Shown piece by piece: positions 45,322 through 55,110 of a stretch of DNA of 64,000 bases. Source of the DNA: [Phialemoniopsis] sp. UDSM-2020 (lineage: Eukaryota > Ascomycota > Sordariomycetes > Thyridiales > Thyridiaceae); the NCBI GenBank assembly GCA_018873225.1, contig JAEILZ010000005.1:1612001-1676000 (forward strand), in the 5' to 3' direction. The first letter of the stretch is position 1. The number at the start of each line of letters is the position of its first letter. Below the pieces are notes generated by a model. That model saw only the letters and a list, made by a program, of their open reading frames with translations. It did no database searches and was not told where the DNA came from. Both the position numbers and the translations under genes were made by a program.

Positions 45322-47564
45322 TCACTGGACCTCCAGCCTGAGCGCATCATACTGCACATATACAGACTCCGGCAACACGGCACTCTCGTAGTCCGTCGCG
45401 CCGTACGGCAAGCTGAGGATGATCTTGTTCTCGCCGGCTTTGAGCAGCTTCGGGTCAAAGGTGAACTTGTTGGCCACATTGTAGCAAGTGACGGCCGAGC
45501 GCACAGCACACGACGAGGACTGGTAGTACCTGTAGAGATTTTGTCAACACCGGTTTACGAAAAAGCGACCCCATTCGATGTGAAGAACTTACGGAATAAC
45601 CCACGGCTCCAAGTCCTGCCCGTTGACATTGACCGTGTACTTCAAATTCGCGTGCGGCTCGCTCGCGTTGTACACATCCGTGTTGCCGGCGGCCGTCTTG
45701 ACGCCCGCGAGCTGCACCGTAAAGGTAGCCCGCCTCTTGCGCGCGACCTGCGCCTCGCCGACGTCAAACACGAGCGTCCAGTTGTTGACCTCGCCCTGCC
45801 CGTAGAACCTCTCGGGCCGCACAGAGTTGCCGTACCCGCCAAAGACGCTCCAGTGCACGTAGTTCATGTCGCGCGCCACGTCGCTCTCGCCGACGCGGAA
45901 CGTCACGCCCTCGGGGAAGTCCGTGGGGTAGTCGTAGGCGGCCCAGTAGATGCGGTACTGCTCCGGCTTGAGCGGTTTCGACTCGTCGAGCGCGTACCCG
46001 TGGCGGTACTCGCCGCTCGACTTGTCCGGGGTGCCGACGCGGAAGATCTCGGTCCCCGCCGACTCCTCGCGCCACCGCGCGTGCGTCGTGTGCACCTCGC
46101 CGGCGGTCACCTGGACGTCGTCCTTGACGTACTGCCCAAAGATCCCGTCGGCGTAGATGGTCAGGCGGTACGTCCCCGCCGCAACGCGCGGGATCGAGGC
46201 GTACCCTGCCTCGTCGATGTCGGCCCAGTACTGCCGGGCGTCTGTGTCGAAGACGTTGTCCTGGAAGTCGACGCCGTTCTGGGCTAGCACGGCGAGCGGG
46301 CGCTTGGCGCCGGCGGGCAGGTCGACGTGCAGCTTCCAGGTGGTGCGGCCCGACGAAGGGACAAAGTTAGGGACGTGCTCGGCGATGCTGTCGTAAAACT
46401 CGGCGTCCCAAGTCGGGTCGGCGTGCTTGGCGGCATCGGCGCGAAGGGTGAGGATGGGCGTCTCTGGCGGGAAGTGGTTGAAGTAGTAGTATGACTGGTT
46501 GAAATGGTTAGTATTCAAAACCAGCACATCGTTCAGTATGATAGGGAAGACCTACTGGGCCAAAAGTCCTGTCAAAACCGTCGGTGATGTTTGGCTATGC
46601 CGGGTCAGTATACGAAAGTTGCATATTACGGGTAGTTTGTAACATACTGTCTGGTCACCATGGTGATTGGAGACAATGTAATCGTAGACAATGCCATCAA
46701 CGGTCAGATCAGAGTGGAGCGGACCTCCAAAGTAGGTATCCTTGCTGTTCATGACCAGCCATGCTCCCCAGGTAGAGTTATCTTCCGTTTGGGATCCGTC
46801 GGCGTACCTAGTACTCATCAGCTTCCGGGCTCTTTCATCTGAAACAAAATGGTAGAAACTCACAGGCCATGGACATCATGATCCCTCCAGGTGTCCTGGA
46901 AGGTATACTTGGTGAAGTAATCCGACTCCTGCTGGACATACGGATCATCGGGGGTGTTGCCCATGTACCAAGTAGCATCCTGGACGGTGACCTGCGCCTT
47001 CTGCGCCGCCTCCCCGGGCAGGGGAGCGTACTGCTTCTCGTTTGTGAGCAGATGCGTCCACATGGGCGTGTTGGGTCTGAACATGGTCCGGAACTCCTGC
47101 AGGTTCCTCAAGAAGGGAGTCGTCTTGTTGTGGTATGCGAGCCGACTGAAGACATGCAAGCCCGTCTCGCCTTCCTTCAAGAACCAAAACTGCTCAAGGA
47201 TCTGGCCCGTAGGCGTGTACGTGTCGGACATCTTGATGCCGCCATACTTGGCGCCCGTCGTGTCGGTCCCTGAGTAGAGCTCAAAGGTAGCCTGCGTCGT
47301 GCCCGGGGTCCAGAAGCCGGAGGGGATGCAGTAGCAATTGAGGTAGGGACCTTGGCCTGTGGCGCCCGATAGCTTGCCAAGGAGGTTCTGACCGTCCAGC
47401 GTGAGGTTGCTCACTCTGCCAGTGCTCTTGTCGACCGCTGTGTAGAGACGCTCATTCTCGAGAACGAGATACGCGCTGTTCTCTGTGGCATCGAGCTTCG
47501 CAAATGCTTGCTGGCAGAGACTGGCCGCGGCCAGAACTGCGGAGCTCAACCTCGATGTTCGCAT
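45322..47564 (-). CDS. rhamnogalacturonan lyase, polysaccharide lyase family 4 (rglB type)
   Basis: A secreted enzyme that cleaves the rhamnogalacturonan I backbone of pectin by beta-elimination. Exons 47564-46864, 46807-46648, 46594-46556, 46494-45593 and 45529-45322 give 669 residues. Residues 1-22 are a signal peptide (MRTSRLSSAVLAAASLCQQAFA). The catalytic PL4 domain spans about 23-300, with WTHLLTNEKQYAPLPGE and the YDYIVSNHHGDQTPNITDGF joining region. A fibronectin-III-like domain lies at about 330-415 (AGYASIPRVAAGTYRLTIYA). A C-terminal carbohydrate-binding-like domain lies at about 420-669 (EIFRVGTPDKSSGEYRHG). This three-domain order is the known PL4 layout and the length is normal. 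Exon 3 is only 39 nt. Regulation by carbon source is likely; two CreA-type sites lie in the upstream region. Confidence 0.93.
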
Positions 47565-48218
47565 GTTGTCAACTTGAGAACAGGACCTCTGACGACAAGG
47601 ATCTCAGTGAGCCAACAAGAATCCTAGCCAGCAGGGCAACCTCCGAGTTTTGTAGATGACCTCATCTCGCAGAGTATTCAGGTTGCAGGGATGCCAGGAA
47701 CCGAAGAGGGGACTCTGATCTCTACCTCAATTTTTCCGTCTCCATCAGAAACATAGCACCCCTCTGGGATCTTGCCGTGCAAGCTCCCAAGCAGCAGCTC
47801 CCGGACCAGAACGACCTTTGATCCGTCGTTTAATTGCGGGGATGAGAGATCTGGGGTAGCATGGGTGGGGGAAGCTTGGGATCTTGGTCCCGGCTGTTGC
47901 TCCCGCCTCGGGGCTCGGCCAAAAACATCGCGAGATTGACCGGGCTCGCGAGCGTGCCATCCACCAATCTCAGCCCTACTTGGGATATCGGTTGTTGATA
48001 TCTCATTCAACTACTCGACCCAGCCCCTCCAAGTTTGTGGTGTAAGCGGCTGAGCGGGAGGGGACGAGCGGGGAAACCGGGGCCGTCCTCCGCTCTTCTC
48101 TGGGATCTCGCCAAGATGATCCCGGAACTTACGCACTAAACTCACCAAATCATCCAGCCACTGCATCTAGCAGTTCCATGCTTGCATCTTCCAGACTCTT
48201 GACGAAATTAGCCCGAGC
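47565..48218. other. bidirectional intergenic region, PL4 lyase / acetamidase
   Basis: This 654-bp region separates the divergent PL4 (-) and acetamidase (+) genes. The minus strand is open for 110 codons (48010-47678) without support. It holds a pair of CreA-type motifs (48068-48082, listed separately). Confidence 0.6.
48068..48082 (+). promoter_or_regulatory. paired CreA-type (SYGGRG) sites
   Basis: GCGGGG at 48068-48073 and CCGGGG at 48077-48082 match the SYGGRG consensus bound by the carbon catabolite repressor CreA/Cre1 of filamentous fungi, three bases apart. They lie about 140 bp before the acetamidase start and about 500 bp before the PL4 start. Closely paired sites are the type usually found functional, but the motif is short and binding is only inferred. 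Confidence 0.35.
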
Positions 48219-49214
48219 ATGACTTCCCGGTCCTTCCACGTCACCACCCAGGAGCTCCACAACAGGTGGTCCAGCACCGTCCCGCCGGTCCTGACCGTCC
48301 CCTCCGGGTCCGAGGTGACATTCGACCTCAAGGACGGCGGCGCCAATCAGATCCGGCCAGACAACGCCGCCGCGGGCACGGCGTTCCGAGACTTTGACAT
48401 TGCAAAAGCGGATCCGGCCTTCGGCCCCGTCTTCGTCGAAGGCGCCGAGCCGGGCGACGTCCTGCGCGTCGATATCCTCGAGCTGAATCCTGGACCGTAC
48501 GGCTGGACAGCCGTATTCCCAGGCTTCGGTCTGCTCGCAGATGAGTTCACGGAACCGCACCTGCACATGTGGGATCTCTCGCCTGGTGGCACCACCGGGG
48601 GACCCCATCGACGCGCCATCTTCGCACCGGGCATATCGGTGCCCATCCGCCCCTTCCTCGGCATCCTTGGCGTGGCGCCGGCGCCGGGCGTGCCGGACCA
48701 GGGCATGATCCCGCCGCAGGCCGCCTTTGGCGGCAACATGGACACGCGGGACCTGCGCGCTGGCACGACGGTCTACATGCCAGTGCGGGCGCCGGGCGCG
48801 CTGCTCAGCTGCGGCGATGGGCACGCGGCGCAGGGTGACGGTGAGGTGTGCGGCACGGCCATCGAGACGCCCATGAAGGCCCGCTTGCGGCTCACGGTCG
48901 AGAAAAAGGGGGGCCCAGAGAGGAAATGGGAGATGCAGAGCCCGCACCTAGTCACGGCGCCGCGGTCCGAGCGGGACCCGCCACCCGAGACGGATCATGG
49001 TGAATATACTGCTCTCGGCATCCACGAGAACCCCATTGAAGCCGCGCGGATGGCACTTCGCGGTGTCTTAGACTGGTTAGTTGGGGAAAGGGGGCTGACC
49101 AGGGTCGATGCATATATGCTGGCCAGCGTGGCTGCAGGGTTGAGGATGACGCAGGCGGTAGACATGCCAACATATACAGTTGCGTGTTCTATTACGCTCA
49201 GTACATTTTCCTAG
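48219..49214 (+). CDS. acetamidase/formamidase (FmdA/AmdA family)
   Basis: An amidohydrolase of the FmdA/AmdA fold, which releases ammonia from formamide or short-chain amides. It is a single exon of 331 residues. Family blocks seen include VPSGSEVTFDLKDGGANQI, GPVFVEGAEPGDVLRVDIL, GWTAVFPGFGLL, PIRPFLGILGVAP, the Gly-rich FGGNMDTRDLRAGTTVYMPV, LSCGDGHAAQGDGEVCGTAI and VDMPTYTVACSI near the C-terminus. No signal peptide is visible, so it should be cytosolic. The short length matches the AmdA-like branch rather than 400-residue formamidases. It is divergent from the PL4 lyase and tail-to-tail with the MFS exporter (124 bp between stops). The exact substrate is not readable. Confidence 0.92.
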   Translation: MTSRSFHVTTQELHNRWSSTVPPVLTVPSGSEVTFDLKDGGANQIRPDNAAAGTAFRDFDIAKADPAFGPVFVEGAEPGDVLRVDILELNPGPYGWTAVFPGFGLLADEFTEPHLHMWDLSPGGTTGGPHRRAIFAPGISVPIRPFLGILGVAPAPGVPDQGMIPPQAAFGGNMDTRDLRAGTTVYMPVRAPGALLSCGDGHAAQGDGEVCGTAIETPMKARLRLTVEKKGGPERKWEMQSPHLVTAPRSERDPPPETDHGEYTALGIHENPIEAARMALRGVLDWLVGERGLTRVDAYMLASVAAGLRMTQAVDMPTYTVACSITLSTFS

Positions 49215-49338
49215 ACTCCTAGTATACGATGGATAACGAACGCCCCTTTGTAAATATATACCATGACGGATGGCCATTCTATTTTGTCCATCTCCTAAAA
49301 TCACTTTTCAACAAGGCTAGTCCAAGCGTATGTAATCA

Positions 49339-51294
49339 TTAAGCCATCTCATCCTTCGCCTTTTCTTTTTTCTCCGACATAGAAGGCTCAAGCTGCGAGA
49401 GCTCCGTAGGCTCTGTAGACTCGTCATGGTCGTCATGGTCATGGTGAGTTGCATTGCCCTGGGTGCCGATCCGCAGGAAGGGAACAGCCAGGACACCGAT
49501 AGCGGCGAAGCCTATCGAAGCCTGCCAGGCCCGCGTATACTTGACTATAGGATCATCTATGCCCTCGGGTGTCTGCTCGACGGAGCTATACACAGCTGTC
49601 GAGACTCCCAGCGCTACGGTGGTGGCGAGCTTGATCGTTGTGTTGAAGATTCCACCGGCTAGTCCTTGCTTGTGTGAAGGGAGGGACTGCATAACGTACA
49701 TCTGGGAGGTGATGTTAGTGACGACTTGGAAAGACTAGATGGAATGGCTTTGTCATTCATGGTACTTACATTAGCAACATTAAATTGGAAGTCCGCTCCG
49801 ACAACCATCAGCACGAGCGACGGGAAGAAGAAGGCCCAGTAGCTGCTGTCAATCCTGTTGAACGACAGGAGAATTGTTGCTGTCAGGTACGAGACAGCCC
49901 CAATAGCCATCAAGATGGTATTATTGACGCGGTGCAGGAGGCTACCGGCGACAATATTCCAGAGCAGACCCGCGATGCACTGCGGCAGGAGGTGCACTGC
50001 CACTGTCAGCGCGTCGAACTTCTGGACTTGCTGCATGTACAGCGACAGCCAAAATGCGGAAGAGTTGAAGGCCATGAAGCCAAAGACCATGACGATGATG
50101 AGCTACGGAAGAGTTAGTACATACAGTGTCTATATGTAGACTAGCTGCCATAACAAGGAGATACTCACGATGCTGAAGTTCCTGTCCTTCCAGATATGAG
50201 GAGGCATAAGCGGGTGCTCATAGAAGTTCTCCCAAAAGACGAACAGCACGAGGAGGGCAATGCCAATGACGAGCATAGCAATGACATGCGGCGACTTCCA
50301 TCCGTCAGCCGGTCCAAGTCTGTGAATCTTGCGTCAGCATCAACTTTCCACACAAGGGAGAGACGCGGAGAGACACTCACGTAACAGCAGCAGCAAACAA
50401 CCCCGTACCAAACAACGTAAACACCGCCCCGACCCAGTCAAACGTCCGCATAAACGCCGCCAGGCGCCTGCGCACCGTGAATTTCTGGCCCTCTTCCTCG
50501 CTAAACGCCTCGACACGGGGCACCGCCCACAAGGCGAAAACGGCGAGCGCCGCCCACAGGATGGCGAGCAGGTAAAAGACGGCACGCCAGTTGAACAGGC
50601 GCGCCGCGACGCCCGAGGCCACGCTGCCGAACACGAAGCCGAGAGGGTTGCCCGCGCTAAAGGCCGAAAAGGCGAGGTTCTTGCGGCGGCTGGGCACGTC
50701 GTACGCGGCGCCCATGATGCCGATCGCGGGCGGAACGACGAGCGCCGAGCACACGCCGAGCAAGCCGCAGAACACGTCCATCCAGTACGGGTCGCGCGCG
50801 AATCCCGTCACCACAGCGAGCGCGGCAAAGGCAGCGAGCCCCGAGACCAGGGTAGCCTTGCGACCGAGCAGGTCGGCGAGCTGGCCGAGGGCGAGCTGCA
50901 CGGCACCCGCGGACAGTGCCGACGAGGCCGTGATCCAGGTCATCTCGCCCTGCGTCATGCCCAGGTCGCGCCCGATGGAGGCGGTGATGATGGTCGTGGC
51001 GCCCGTGAGGAAGGACGAGGTCATGGTCGCGGCCGTGGCCATGAAGACAAAGGAGATCTCCTGGCCCGTGCTGCGGAAGACGACGGGCCTGGCGCCGAGG
51101 CCGCCCCGGCCGGCCTTCGCCCTCGCGCGGAGGCTGGGTAGGCGTCGCAGGGGGGCGCCGGCGGGACCCGGGGCACCGCCGGCGCTCGTGATGGGGACAA
51201 TAGGGATTCCGTCGTCCCTGGACGTGTCATGCTTGGGTCCGGCTGCCGTTGCTGGCGCCGGATGCTGGATCGGAGGAGCTTCGGGGTCGGACAT
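49339..51294 (-). CDS. MFS exporter, DHA2-type (14-TMS drug:H+ antiporter)
   Basis: A plasma-membrane or vacuolar antiporter of the drug/toxin-efflux type; the substrate is unknown. Exons 51294-50381, 50319-50169, 50102-49770 and 49701-49339 give 586 residues with phases intact. The first 75 residues or so are Pro/Ala/Gly-rich and cytoplasmic. The motif A region reads GQLADLLGRKA and the antiporter motif C region reads AGNPLGFVFGSVASG. Six membrane segments are followed by two extra ones (WVGAVFTLFGTGLFAAAV and VIAMLVIGIALLVLFVFW) and six more, which places it in the 14-segment DHA2 group. The C-tail is His/Asp/Glu-rich (THHDHDDHDE). Such genes often sit beside metabolite clusters, but no cluster backbone enzyme is present here. 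Confidence 0.92.
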
Positions 51295-52500
51295 TACGAA
51301 TACACTGTACGTCCGCCGGTAAGGGCTCGACCGGGTGAAGAATCAGTCAATTAGGTTGACCTGAAAGAAAACCGGCTTCTCCAAGGCCACTTCACTCGGT
51401 CATGGTCATATCTTTGTACAGTTGAGCAAGGTAAGCATGAGTCAACCTCAAACGTTGCATCAAGGCATCAAGGGATCATCGTGCCTGCGTGCTGATGGAT
51501 TAGAAGAGGAAATCACTTTGCGGGCTCCACATGTTCGGCCATCCCACTGCGGAAGGTGCGCCTGGCTAGAGCCGGCCCTAGCTCCGAGCAGGCCACCGTC
51601 GCTTTTGCTCGGCCCTCCGTAGCCAGCATTTTGTCAGCAGCAACACTCTAGTAAAAGGTGTGGTTCGGCTTCAATGTTCGGCTTCGGGTGTTAGGGGGGG
51701 GGATTAATCTTTAGCCTCTCTCTGATAATCTGGTAAGCACCCGTGGTTGAACAAACAATGGCATAGGCGATCGATGTGATGATGATGATGCCACCAAGTA
51801 AAAGGCCTCCTCACGGCCAATTCATATTATCAAGTATAAGTCGGTTGTAGTCTAGAAGGGCATAAAAACCAATCGCTCCTCAATCTTGGCTGTCCAAGAC
51901 GAAATGCTTTCCGCCCACCTTGGCGCCGCATACATGCCCTTGCCCAAATCAAAATGAGAGTGCTTGATAGGTGAATCGCTTTCTCCCAGCTTTTTCTTTT
52001 GCGTGGCAGAAACCACTTGCACATTGTGCGGCTCAAATTAGCCTCAGAACTCCCCTAGTAGATCCAAACAACCAGATTGCTCCCTCTGGTAGAGTATGTT
52101 TTATGTCGTTAAGCATTTCAAGGCGTAAAGTCGTCAAGTCTCCCAAATCCTTCTGCCGTCAATACACTTGTCACCCCCTTTTCTCGACTCAAGAAGTACG
52201 CCTGGTTTAGTAGAGCGCAATCACAGCTGCCCATATTGAGTTTTGAAAGGCAAACTTCTTCCCGTCGACTTGTTGCTTCGAGGCTCGTTTCGGCATAAAT
52301 CTGCTTCGTAACCGGAAAATTGGCTGTGGCCCTGTTCAAGATTGGACCACACTTGGATTTAGATGAAGGTCGCGAATCCAGCTGCCGGCGATTCTCGGAC
52401 AACCCAAGTCTCATGCCAGTAGTGGAGCCATGGTGAGCACAGTCTTGAGCCGGGATCGCAGAATGGTAGTCAAACGAGATGAGCATTAGGTATGCTCCGC
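51295..52500. other. intergenic
   Basis: Promoter of the MFS gene (-) and 3' flank of the 440-residue gene (-). No supported gene. It contains a G-run (about 51692-51701) and a short GAT/ATG repeat (about 51775-51790). Frames up to 128 codons have no domain. Confidence 0.5.
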
Positions 52501-53823
52501 TCATCGCATCATGCGGGTCGACTTGTACACCAGCTTTGGTGGCTCCTCATCCATATCGTCGATCGCCTCGTCCACCTCGAGCTCGTTGGTCACCTCCTTG
52601 GGGGTCGGCGAACCCGGCATCACGTCGCGCCTCATGCTTTGTGGACGAAAGCTTCGCGTCTTTGGTGGCTCCTGGTTGTTGAGTGTCTCTGGCTCTTCCT
52701 TGACCACACGCTCCATCTCCTTGTCAGCGGATTCCTTGGTCTCGCCGAGCCGTCGCTTGATGTTCTCGATCTCCTCGTTGCAGTCGCCGTCTCGCAAGAA
52801 CTGGTGTGCCGCGTGTTCGCACATGGACTGCACGTACTCGAGCCCCTTATCAAGCTCGTCATAGACGTCAGGCTTGCCGTCCATGTTAGCACTAGCCCTC
52901 GATATGGCAAGACCGCCGCTAGACTGCATCTGCGCTCGCTGGCCCGCTCGAGGATACATAGGTCTGCCAGTGGCGAGCATCCCCGCCGTCCTTGACACAG
53001 GTCCCATTCGCCGTGTACTCATGTACTTGAGTGGCGGAAGATCCTCCTCGTCATTCTTGTCCTTGCTAGCCTCAAGTGGAGTGTCCGCGACAAGTTTGTT
53101 TGAGGCCAGGAGGGCCCCGCCGATCGTTTGGCTCGGCTTGCTGCCGTCTTCGCTCTCGTCGTCATCCGGCATCTCAAGCTCGGCCATGCGCTTAATCTGT
53201 GCGACCTTGGCTGCCATCTTGGCTTTGCGCATCAAGTTGCGAGATGCCGAGACAAACTTGACCAGCTCCTCAAAGAATGACTGAACATAGCTGTCGTAGT
53301 AGACAATGACCATACTGCGACTGCGATACTTGGGCGTGGCGCCCTCGGCAGAAACCACCGACTCTGGCCGGTGACGCTTGCGCAGGGTTGCGCGGGCCTT
53401 GGCCTGCGCGATGGCCATGACCTGGTTGGCCTGATGCTGGAGGGCAGCAGCAGGAGAATTGTTACCGTGGCTAGGTGAGGGCTGAGGGCTTGCGGCTGTT
53501 GCTTGTAATTGCGGTGACTGGGGTGGTTGCTGGATCTGAACGATTTGAGCTGGCGAAGGCATTGCACCATTTGCAGGCGCTGGGCTCTGCTGTCTTGGTG
53601 GTGACGCAATGCCGGGATGAGCCTCGGGGTCGTCCTTGGGCTTGAGGCTCTCAGTCGAGCCTTTGTTCCTGAGCGACTTTGTCCTTTCTATGCCGCTGGC
53701 AGCTGACTCCGAGTCGGAAAACTTGGCCAGCTCAACCTGTCGCTGTGCGATCTGGCCGCTGAGCTCGTCGAGGCGTTTCGACCAGTCCGGTATGTTACCG
53801 ATGAGATTCCTGAGCGCATCCAT
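52501..53823 (-). CDS. conserved-looking protein of unknown function, 440 residues or more
   Basis: No family was recognised. The frame from Met at 53823 gives 440 residues. Residues 1-40 look helical (MDALRNLIGNIPDWSKRLDE). A Gln/Pro/Ser-rich linker follows, then a probable structured core at about 165-225 (MVIVYYDSYVQSFFEELVKF, then ASRNLMRKAKMAAKVAQIKR) and a second helical segment at about 315-360 (DVYDELDKGLEYVQSMCEHA). The tail is acidic and ends in YKSTRMMR. The two helical blocks and the basic/acidic alternation suggest a scaffold or nuclear protein, but this is guesswork. The frame continues open upstream of 53823 for 53 more codons with clearly protein-like sequence and a splice acceptor at 53983-53984, so the true start is very likely in an upstream exon. 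Confidence 0.78.
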   Translation of the reverse strand: MDALRNLIGNIPDWSKRLDELSGQIAQRQVELAKFSDSESAASGIERTKSLRNKGSTESLKPKDDPEAHPGIASPPRQQSPAPANGAMPSPAQIVQIQQPPQSPQLQATAASPQPSPSHGNNSPAAALQHQANQVMAIAQAKARATLRKRHRPESVVSAEGATPKYRSRSMVIVYYDSYVQSFFEELVKFVSASRNLMRKAKMAAKVAQIKRMAELEMPDDDESEDGSKPSQTIGGALLASNKLVADTPLEASKDKNDEEDLPPLKYMSTRRMGPVSRTAGMLATGRPMYPRAGQRAQMQSSGGLAISRASANMDGKPDVYDELDKGLEYVQSMCEHAAHQFLRDGDCNEEIENIKRRLGETKESADKEMERVVKEEPETLNNQEPPKTRSFRPQSMRRDVMPGSPTPKEVTNELEVDEAIDDMDEEPPKLVYKSTRMMR

Positions 53824-53982
53824 GGCGAGCTCCTTGTCGCTGCCTCCAGCGTTGCGAGCTCGTGTAGATGGAGTGGCAGCTATGTTGGGCGGAATTTTGA
53901 CAGCAGGTGGAGCAGGACCCGGTGAGCTTGGGTCCTTTTGAGGTTGAAGAGGAAGAGAGGTTATTTCAAGAGGGCGAGGATG
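53824..53982 (-). CDS. probable 5' extension of the 440-residue protein (partial exon)
   Basis: In frame with and directly upstream of the Met at 53823 there are 53 codons reading as ordered Pro-rich protein (for example PGPAPPAVKIPPNIAATPST, then RARNAGGSDKELA). They are bounded upstream by a CAG acceptor (minus strand, exon from 53982, phase 0). No in-frame ATG lies between this acceptor and the next upstream stop, so a further exon must supply the start. One candidate is the ATG at 55093 (MSSEIPLKPPTQRRHRPRT, then a weak GTACAA donor), which would imply an intron of about 1 kb. Another acceptor (AAAG at the codons preceding DPSSPG) is also possible. Confidence 0.5.
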
Positions 53983-55110
53983 CTGCCCTTGAATGAAAAA
54001 GAGGATTCAGGAAGGTAAGGCGACTCAGACTGCGAGAAGCACTAAGAGGTGAGACACACACAAAAAAGGCGCGGAAGCGAAGCGGACGGTTGAGAGAGGC
54101 GACTCCGGCGAGGGCAAGATGTAGCGAGAAGAGATTTGCGGGGGGGAATGAGGCGGGTGTTAGGATAGCAGCAGCAGAACCATCATCGAAGGTGATACTG
54201 TTGGAATGGACCTTGAGAGTTGGTTTCGATATTTCTGATGTAGTCGCCGCCTCGTCAATTCAATCGAGTCGTGATCGATCAAAAGCGCAGGCGGGCGCAG
54301 GCGCGCAAACCGTGTACTTTAGGTTGGCCGAAGGTGTAGCGGCGCTGTGTCGGTGTCGGCTGGTAGCGACGCCAGTGACACACGTGAGGACCAGCTAAAA
54401 TACTTAAGCACTCTAAGGTGAAAGTAGAGTTTGTTTGTTCGTAGCACCAATTGGCGGGCTAGACAGGATTGGGCCAAGTGGTACGAATCAAGAGCAGAAT
54501 GACAAGACAGGAAAAGCCCTATCTCCGGAACCCGAGTTCTAAAAATGGCTCTTGGCTGAAAAGTTTGTCGAGTTCTGGTTTTGGAAGGGCGTAGAATATA
54601 CTGGACGTCGATATATCCCACAAGAGGCGAGAGGGGATTCAGCAATCGTTGGGTGTGAAAAGAGGGAAGAGAGGAGAGAGAGGAACACAGGCTTGCGACA
54701 AGAGGGAGGAGGAGCCCTGTAGTAAATCAATCAATTGGAACTGGAATGCGCTCGGGCGACGGTGGGTGCGTATAGGTGGGTTTTGCAGCTCTCTTGCTCT
54801 TTGGTGTTGCAGGGGTGGTGGCCGGGTTGTTAGCAATGGCTCCCCGGGGGGCCGGCGTGTGATGGATGGTTGGATTTTGATGGATCAAACGGGGATGGGG
54901 ATGGGGTGGATGGAGGGGGACACCGTTTCGTTGGTGACAGACTGGGCTTGGTGAAATCAGGGTCAGGGAGAAAAAAGAAAAGAAAGACGGCAGTTTCAAG
55001 GATTGGGCTGAGGCAGGTTGTTGCAGGGTATTGTACTGTTCTTGGTCGGTGGCGTCGTTGCGTGGGAGGCTTGAGTGGGATTTCGGACGACATGCAAGAG
55101 AGATGATGCG
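53983..55110 (-). other. putative leader/promoter of the 440-residue protein gene
   Basis: On the minus strand this is CT-rich leader-like DNA (the + strand is G/A-rich, for example 54655-54720 and 54960-54985). It contains a possible first exon starting at ATG 55093. Other frames are low-complexity readings of this composition. Confidence 0.4.

Noticed and set aside
45289..46287. 332-codon open frame on + strand
   Set aside because: Antisense shadow of the PL4 lyase exon 4; Val/Arg/Leu/His-rich composition is typical of such shadows.
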